Source: Sphingobium sp. SYK-6 (GTDB lineage: Bacteria > Pseudomonadota > Alphaproteobacteria > Sphingomonadales > Sphingomonadaceae). Taken from it: a stretch of 64,000 nucleotides of DNA. Below the pieces are notes generated by a model that saw only the letters and a list, made by a program, of their open reading frames with translations, was not told the DNA's origin and did not search any database. The stretch covers positions 2,574,501-2,638,500 of the forward strand of contig NC_015976.1 of assembly GCF_000283515.1 (NCBI RefSeq), read 5' to 3'. Of the stretch, positions 59,382 to 64,000 are shown in pieces; position 1 is the first letter of the stretch, and each line of letters opens with the position of its first letter. The position numbers were made by a program, and so were the translations under genes.

Positions 59382-60098
59382 TCACGCAAGACTCTTGCGG
59401 CATTGCTCCAGAACCGGACCCAGAATTTCCGCGAAGCGCGCCTGCCCCGCCGCGTCGTTCACCAGGTCCTGCCGCATCTCCACGCCGAGATAAGGGCGAC
59501 CATGCGCCTCGGCATGGCGGTTCATGGAGGCGTTGAGCAGCTTGCCCGAATAAGGCTGCTGGTCGCCCACCACGAGTCCGGCGGCCGAAAGCAGCGGAAT
59601 AGCGATGCGCGCGGCGCGATCATCCTCATTGTAGAGAATGCCGATCTCCCACGGACGGGCTTCCTCCGGACGGCTGCGCAGGCCGGGCGTGAAGCTGTGC
59701 AGGGAAAGGATGAACGGCCGGTGCGCCTGCCCGGCGAGTCGCTCCACCTGCGCATGATAGGGGTCATAGAAACGCAGCAGCCGGTCGGCGACGTCAGCCG
59801 TGCCATTGCCCTCGACATGGTGGCCATCGCTGTGCACGGGAACAAGGCCGGCGGCATCGGGTTCGCGATTATAATCGATCACAAGGCGGGAGACGCCGCC
59901 CAGGATGGCGCAGCACCCGCCTCGCCGGACGAGCAGCGCGGCCACCTCGGCAACGCCGATATCCAGCGCGACATGCTCGTCCATGAGCGCCGGAGGCACG
60001 CCGAGATCGATACCCTCCGGCACCGCATTGGAGGCATGGTCCGCGACGATGAGGATCGGCGCGCCGCTGTCGCCGAGGATATGGAAGGGAGACGTCAT
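59382..60098 (-). CDS. N-formylglutamate amidohydrolase family protein
   Basis: A 238-residue protein with ILIVADHASNAVPEGID (metal ligand His), VIDYNREPD, ILSLHSFTPGL (second His), and YLGVEMRQDLV. The family deformylates N-formylglutamate or related amides. It follows ispE and precedes ilvD on the minus strand. Substrate not established. Confidence 0.83.
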   Translation of the reverse strand: MTSPFHILGDSGAPILIVADHASNAVPEGIDLGVPPALMDEHVALDIGVAEVAALLVRRGGCCAILGGVSRLVIDYNREPDAAGLVPVHSDGHHVEGNGTADVADRLLRFYDPYHAQVERLAGQAHRPFILSLHSFTPGLRSRPEEARPWEIGILYNEDDRAARIAIPLLSAAGLVVGDQQPYSGKLLNASMNRHAEAHGRPYLGVEMRQDLVNDAAGQARFAEILGPVLEQCRKSLA

Positions 60099-60164
60099 CG
60101 GCCCATCCTAGAGGCAGGATCGCTTCGCCGGAAGAGGCTGTGCCGGCCGGAGAGTTGCCGCTCT

Positions 60165-61001
60165 TCAGCGCAGGCGCGTGGAGAGCGTCCACCAGTCGGG
60201 ATGATCCCGGTCGATGCGCGTCGCGGCGGCATCCCGCTCGGCCGTGCTGGCGAACAGGCCGAAACAGGTGGCGCCCGAGCCGGACATCCGGGCGAGGCGT
60301 GGCAATTGCGCGCGCAGCACGGCCAGTACCTCGTCGATCTCCGGCACCAGGTCCATGGCGGGCGCGGCAAGATCGTTGCGCCCGCGCGCCCAGTCGCGCG
60401 GATCGAGCGGACCGCGATCCTCCCCGTCCCACGCCGCGAACACCGGGCCCGTCGGGCAGGCGACCAGCGGATTGACGAGCAGGACCGGCATGTCGGCCAG
60501 ATCGAGCGCCACCGGCTCCAGCTTGTCGCCGATCCCCGCGCCGAACACAGTGTGCGAACCGAGGCAGGCCGGCACATCCGCGCCGAGCCCGGCGGCGATG
60601 CGCGCCAGATCAACATCAGCCGGGGAAATGCTCCACAGGCGCAGCAGGAGGCGCAGGGTCGCCGCCGCATCCGCCGAGCCGCCACCAATCCCGGACGCGA
60701 CGGGAAGGCGCTTGTCGAGCATCAGATCGGCCCCGGACCGGATGCCCGCGGCCTCGCGCAGCGCCCGCGCCGCCCGCAGGACGAGATTGTCCTCCCCGGC
60801 GGACAGATCATCGGCGAACGGCCCCTCGATCGCCAGCGTCAGCGCGCCGTCCTCGCGCGCCGTCCCGCCCAGCACGTCGCCATCCGCGCAGAAGGCGAAC
60901 AGGCTTTCCAGCTCATGATAGCCATCTGCCCGGCGCGCGCGGACATGGAGCGCCAGATTGACTTTCGCAAACGCTATTTCGGAAAGAGCCGGGACCTGCA
61001 T
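60165..61001 (-). CDS. ispE: 4-diphosphocytidyl-2-C-methyl-D-erythritol kinase
   Basis: A 278-residue GHMP kinase, the fourth step of the MEP isoprenoid pathway. AFAKVNLALHVRARRADGYH (residue 10 onward) holds the catalytic Lys, LPVASGIGGGSADAAATLR (about residue 97) the ATP loop and RMSGSGATCFGLF (about residue 235) the third motif. ATG 61001 gives MQVPALSEIAFAK; the extra upstream codons are not in the family. It is the first gene of the run to the RlmD-like gene. Confidence 0.96.
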   Translation of the reverse strand: MQVPALSEIAFAKVNLALHVRARRADGYHELESLFAFCADGDVLGGTAREDGALTLAIEGPFADDLSAGEDNLVLRAARALREAAGIRSGADLMLDKRLPVASGIGGGSADAAATLRLLLRLWSISPADVDLARIAAGLGADVPACLGSHTVFGAGIGDKLEPVALDLADMPVLLVNPLVACPTGPVFAAWDGEDRGPLDPRDWARGRNDLAAPAMDLVPEIDEVLAVLRAQLPRLARMSGSGATCFGLFASTAERDAAATRIDRDHPDWWTLSTRLR

Positions 61002-61082
61002 GGACGCCCTCTTAGCGGCGCTCCCGGCCGCTTGTCTTGCGCTGATTGGGACAGGCGCGTCCACCGCTGGCGATCGGCTCGC

Positions 61083-61107
61083 GGAACTTTCCGGCGCCCG
61101 GACCGTC
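61083..61107 (+). promoter_or_regulatory. EcfG-type (general stress sigma) promoter candidate
   Basis: GGAAC (61083-61087), 16 bases, CGTC (61104-61107): eight of nine bases match GGAAC-N16-CGTT at ideal spacing, 39 bases before the small membrane protein start. Confidence 0.55.
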
Positions 61108-61146
61108 TCATGATGGTCTGTTCATCATTGATCGGGAGAATGCTCC

Positions 61147-61293
61147 ATGCTCTGGACCATCATCGCCGTGCTGCTCGTGCTGTGGCTGCTCGGTTTCGTC
61201 GCTCAGGTCGGCGGCGGCCTCATTCACCTGCTGCTGCTGGTGGCAGGGGTGATTTTCGTGTTCCAGCTCATCACCGGACGCCGATCGCTATAA
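61147..61293 (+). CDS. 48-residue Lmo0937-type membrane protein
   Basis: A 48-residue protein: a hydrophobic helix (MLWTIIAVLLVLWLLGFVAQ), Gly-Gly-Gly turn, and a second helix with His (GLIHLLLLVAGVIFVFQL), ending RRSL. It matches the Lmo0937 pattern of tiny two-helix proteins often induced by stress. GGGAGA lies seven bases before ATG. It stands alone and has an EcfG-like promoter. Function not known. Confidence 0.8.
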   Translation: MLWTIIAVLLVLWLLGFVAQVGGGLIHLLLLVAGVIFVFQLITGRRSL

Positions 61294-61368
61294 TCGGCGC
61301 GCTGCCGGACGCGTGGAGAAGGTTCGCATCGCAACCTGCTCCACCGCCGGCTTGCCTTCGCCGCTCGC

Positions 61369-62649
61369 TCAGCCGAACGGCGCATCCATCGACGTTGGCG
61401 GCTCGGTAAACCATTTGGGACCCGTGGCCGTCATGTGGAAGCAATCTTCCAGCCGCATGCCGAACTGACCCGGCAGGTAGATGCCCGGTTCGTTCGAGAA
61501 GCACATGCCCTCGGCCAGCGGCGTTGTCTCGCCATGGACGAGATTGATCGGCTCATGCCCGTCCATGCCGATGCCATGGCCTGTGCGATGGGAGAGGCCG
61601 GGTAGCGTGTAGCGCGGCCCATAGCCCAGCGATTCATAGTAAGCGCGCACGGCATCGTCCACCTTGCCGGCAGGCGTGCCGATCTTTGCGGCCGCGTTTG
61701 CAACCTGCTGGCCGCGCGCCATCTCGCCCCACACCTTGCGCTGCAGTGCGCTGGGCGTCCCGTAGACGAATGTGCGCGAGATATCGGACGCATAGCCCTT
61801 CACCGAGCAGCCGCAATCGAACAGCACGACGCGCCCCTCGCCCACCGTTTCCGGCACGATGCTGCCATGCGGATAGGCTGTGCCTTCGCCAATGAGGATG
61901 AGCGAGCCCGGGGCTTCGCCGCCCAGCCTGATGCTCGCCGCCTCGATAAGCCCGGCAAGGTCCGCCTGGCTCATGCCTTTCTCGACACGCGGATAGACCC
62001 AGCGATAGGCCGCCATGGTCACGTCGTTCGCGCCCTGCATCAGCGCGATCTCGGCCGGCGTCTTGCGCATCCGGCAACCGCGCACCACGGGATTGGCCGA
62101 CACCAGCTTCACGTCCGGCAAGGCGCGCTTCAATCCGTCGATGGCGAAATAGCGCACGGTCTCCTCGATGCCGACCGGCCGCCCGGCAAGGCCCCGATCC
62201 TTCAGGAACCCGGCGACAAGCTTGAGCGGATCCTCATCCTCCTGCCAGACGCGCACCTCCGCCTTGATGTCCAGCATCTGCTCGATGGAAGGCGCCTCGA
62301 AGAACGGCGTGACGATGCCTGCCTCGCCCTCGGCTGGTAGGATCACGGCGGTCAGCCGCTCGCTGCGCCACCATTTGATGCCGGTGAAATAGACGAGGCT
62401 CGAACCCGGCTCGATGAGCACCGCGCCGATCCCGTTCTCGCGCATGAGCGCCTGCGCCCGCTGCACGCGCGCAGCGCGCTCCGCCGTGCTGATGGGGGCA
62501 AGACCGCCGGTGAGGCTCTTGAGCTCCGCCAGATCCGGCTCGGCGGCCCGGACGACAGGGGAGCGCGCAAGGTTCGCTCCCAGGAAAAGCGCACCCCCCG
62601 CCCCGGCAAGCCACTGGCGGCGCGAAAGCCGCGGCAATTGTCCCATCAT
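61369..62649 (-). CDS. Tat-exported M24 family aminopeptidase
   Basis: A 426-residue protein. LSRRQWLAGAGGALFLGAN is a twin-arginine signal. The creatinase-like N-terminal domain is followed by the M24 metallopeptidase fold with metal ligands in VLFDCGCSVKGYASDISRT (two Asp), GHGIGMDGHEP (His), SNEPGIYLPG (Glu) and RLEDCFHM (Glu). It probably cleaves Xaa-Pro peptides in the periplasm. Two consecutive ATGs start at 62649, with GAGGGGGC upstream. Confidence 0.88.
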   Translation of the reverse strand: MMGQLPRLSRRQWLAGAGGALFLGANLARSPVVRAAEPDLAELKSLTGGLAPISTAERAARVQRAQALMRENGIGAVLIEPGSSLVYFTGIKWWRSERLTAVILPAEGEAGIVTPFFEAPSIEQMLDIKAEVRVWQEDEDPLKLVAGFLKDRGLAGRPVGIEETVRYFAIDGLKRALPDVKLVSANPVVRGCRMRKTPAEIALMQGANDVTMAAYRWVYPRVEKGMSQADLAGLIEAASIRLGGEAPGSLILIGEGTAYPHGSIVPETVGEGRVVLFDCGCSVKGYASDISRTFVYGTPSALQRKVWGEMARGQQVANAAAKIGTPAGKVDDAVRAYYESLGYGPRYTLPGLSHRTGHGIGMDGHEPINLVHGETTPLAEGMCFSNEPGIYLPGQFGMRLEDCFHMTATGPKWFTEPPTSMDAPFG

Positions 62650-62674
62650 CGAGCCCCCTCAAGATCAAAAGATT

Positions 62675-62696
62675 GATCGTAGATCGTAGACGATCT
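62675..62696. repeat. short tandem and inverted repeat upstream of the M24 gene
   Basis: GATCGTA occurs twice in tandem (62675-62681 and 62682-62688), and AGATCG-TAGA-CGATCT (62681-62696) is a perfect inverted repeat. It is in a 139-base gap and could be an operator. Confidence 0.35.
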
Positions 62697-62788
62697 GGAT
62701 AACCGCATTATCCGTTCATCGGCAATGCCAATGTGCGGGGCCCGAAGCCATCGCTGACGAAAGCCGTCCCGGCGACGGTGCAGACCCT

Positions 62789-64000
62789 TCACATGTTCGG
62801 ATAAGTCGGACCGCCGCCGCCCTCGGGCGCGACCCAATTGATGTTCTGCAACGGATCCTTGATGTCGCAGGTCTTGCAGTGGACGCAGTTCTGCGCGTTG
62901 ATCTGGAACCGGGCCTCGCCTTCTTCGTCCGTCAGCACCTCATAGACGCCGGCCGGGCAGTAACGCTGGGCCGGCTCGTCATAGAGCGGCAGATTATAGC
63001 GGATCGGCACGTCCGGGTCCTTGAGCTGCAGATGGACCGGCTGGTCCTCCTCGTGATTCGTGCCCGAGAGAAACACCGACGAGAGGCGATCGAAGCTGAT
63101 GACGCCATCGGGCCGGGGATAGTCGATCCTGTGGCACTGGTCCCTGCGCCAGAGCTTGGTGTGATCGGCCTTGTTGCGCAGCGTGATCGGCAGGCCGATG
63201 CGCAGCTGGCGCATCCACATGTCGATGCCCGCCGCCAGCGTGCCGAGCGTGTTGCCGAACCGGGCCAGCGCGGGCCCGGCATTGCGCACCATCTTGAGCT
63301 CGTCCGCCACCCAGCTCGTCTCGAGAGCAGCGGGATAGGCCTCCAGCGTGTCGCCGGAGCGATCCGCCGTGACCGCATCGAAAGCGGCGTCGGCCGCCAG
63401 CATCGCGGACTTCATGGCAGTATGCGTGCCCTTGATGCGCGGCACGTTCACGAAGCCGGCCGAGCAGCCGATGAGCGCCGCGCCGGGCATCACCAGACGG
63501 GGCACGGACTGCCAGCCGCCTTCATTGATGACGCGCGCGCCATAGGAAACGCGCTTGCCGCCTTCCAGGACCACGCGGATGGCGGGATGCTGCTTCCAGC
63601 GCTGGAATTCCTCGAACGGGCTGAGATGGGGATTGCGGTAACCCAGACCGACCACGAAGCCGAGCGCCACCTGCCCGTTCGCCTGATGATAAAGGAAGCC
63701 TCCGCCATAAGCGTCCGTCAGCGGCCAGCCCTGCGTGTGGATGACGCGGCCGGGCACATGCTTCGCCGGATCGATGTCCCACAGCTCCTTGCAGCCCAGC
63801 CCGTAGGTCTGGGGATCGCAATCCGCCTCCAGATCGAAGCGCGCCTTGAGCTGCTTGGTGAGATGGCCGCGCGCGCCCTCGGCAAAGAGCGTGTAGCGCG
63901 CGTGAAGCTCGAGACCGGGCTGATAATCGGGCTTGCGGCTGCCGTCGCGCGCGATGCCCATGTCGCCGGTGGCGACGCCCTTCACCGACCCGTCCTCATG
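62789..64000 (-). CDS. electron transfer flavoprotein-ubiquinone oxidoreductase (partial)
   Basis: 404 residues from the C-terminal three quarters; the frame is open to the window end, so the N terminus is outside. [34 protein letters not shown], and [20 protein letters not shown] are the FAD and quinone region, and [18 protein letters not shown], with Cys in [10 protein letters not shown] upstream, is the 4Fe-4S site. It passes electrons from ETF (beta-oxidation, amino-acid dehydrogenases) to ubiquinone in the inner membrane. ETF genes are not seen. Confidence 0.96.
   Translation of the reverse strand, partial: HEDGSVKGVATGDMGIARDGSRKPDYQPGLELHARYTLFAEGARGHLTKQLKARFDLEADCDPQTYGLGCKELWDIDPAKHVPGRVIHTQGWPLTDAYGGGFLYHQANGQVALGFVVGLGYRNPHLSPFEEFQRWKQHPAIRVVLEGGKRVSYGARVINEGGWQSVPRLVMPGAALIGCSAGFVNVPRIKGTHTAMKSAMLAADAAFDAVTADRSGDTLEAYPAALETSWVADELKMVRNAGPALARFGNTLGTLAAGIDMWMRQLRIGLPITLRNKADHTKLWRRDQCHRIDYPRPDGVISFDRLSSVFLSGTNHEEDQPVHLQLKDPDVPIRYNLPLYDEPAQRYCPAGVYEVLTDEEGEARFQINAQNCVHCKTCDIKDPLQNINWVAPEGGGGPTYPNM

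Noticed and set aside
57213..61409. Open frame of about 1400 codons on the plus strand
   Set aside because: It runs antisense across ilvD, the amidohydrolase and ispE, all of which have intact catalytic motifs; composition is that of a shadow frame.

Overview
The window is one contiguous piece of a high-GC alphaproteobacterial chromosome, most likely a sphingomonad (Sphingomonadaceae). Supporting this are two PEP-CTERM proteins with the PEPATWAM signature, a pyruvate dehydrogenase E1 beta with a fused lipoyl domain, recG-sdhE-mfd and yqeY-dnaG-rpoD gene orders, and general-stress (EcfG-type) promoter motifs. Coding density is very high. I see no tRNA, rRNA, CRISPR array, transposase or phage gene. 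Both ends are cut: trmFO at the left and an ETF-quinone oxidoreductase at the right.

Layout. 0-5.7 kb: trmFO end, an EF-hand protein, a squalene/phytoene synthase-like protein, and three overlapping Tad-type genes (a vWA TadG-like protein and two TadE-like pseudopilins). 5.7-10.1 kb (minus): eno, ftsB, pdhA, pdhB. 10.2-12.4 kb: four small membrane/stress proteins (YqjD/YqjE-like) behind an EcfG-like promoter, then a DUF4170 protein. 12.4-18.7 kb (minus): carA, a lower-GC gene lodged exactly between carA and carB, carB, greA, rhomboid. 18.9-24.1 kb: yqeY, a PEP-CTERM protein, dnaG, rpoD. 24.2-27.3 kb: a glycosyltransferase, an unrecognised protein, and a mazEF-type toxin-antitoxin pair with a promoter overlapping an operator. 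27.5-31.4 kb: NamZ-like muramidase, DOMON-like protein, tyrS, two PilZ proteins. 31.9-43.7 kb: recG, sdhE, mfd, lrgAB, a HerA-like ATPase overlapping recQ, and an HD-GYP protein. 43.7-47.1 kb: btaB and btaA (betaine-lipid synthesis) divergent from a cardiolipin-synthase-like gene, with a three-unit Pho-box-like array between them. 47.4-54.6 kb: a second PEP-CTERM protein, a PLP dehydratase, then polyamine genes (carboxyspermidine dehydrogenase, a Cys-rich lipoprotein, carboxyspermidine decarboxylase, ornithine decarboxylase with a structured leader and an 18-codon upstream ORF) and a MAPEG protein. 54.5-61.0 kb (minus): ispE, N-formylglutamate amidohydrolase, ilvD, lipoprotein, nnrDE, RlmD-like methyltransferase. 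61.1-64 kb: a 48-residue membrane protein behind an EcfG-like promoter, a Tat-exported M24 peptidase, and ETF-QO.

How the genes work together. Most are housekeeping genes for pyrimidine and arginine precursors, glycolysis and PDH, replication and transcription, DNA repair, isoprenoids and branched-chain amino acids. The points worth following are regulatory or contextual: a probable phosphate-starvation switch from phospholipid to betaine lipid, a complete putrescine-to-spermidine route by the carboxyspermidine pathway with a leader that can hide the ornithine decarboxylase ribosome site, two stress-sigma promoters, and a gene of foreign composition sitting inside the carAB operon. All homology statements are from reading the translations; no database search was run.
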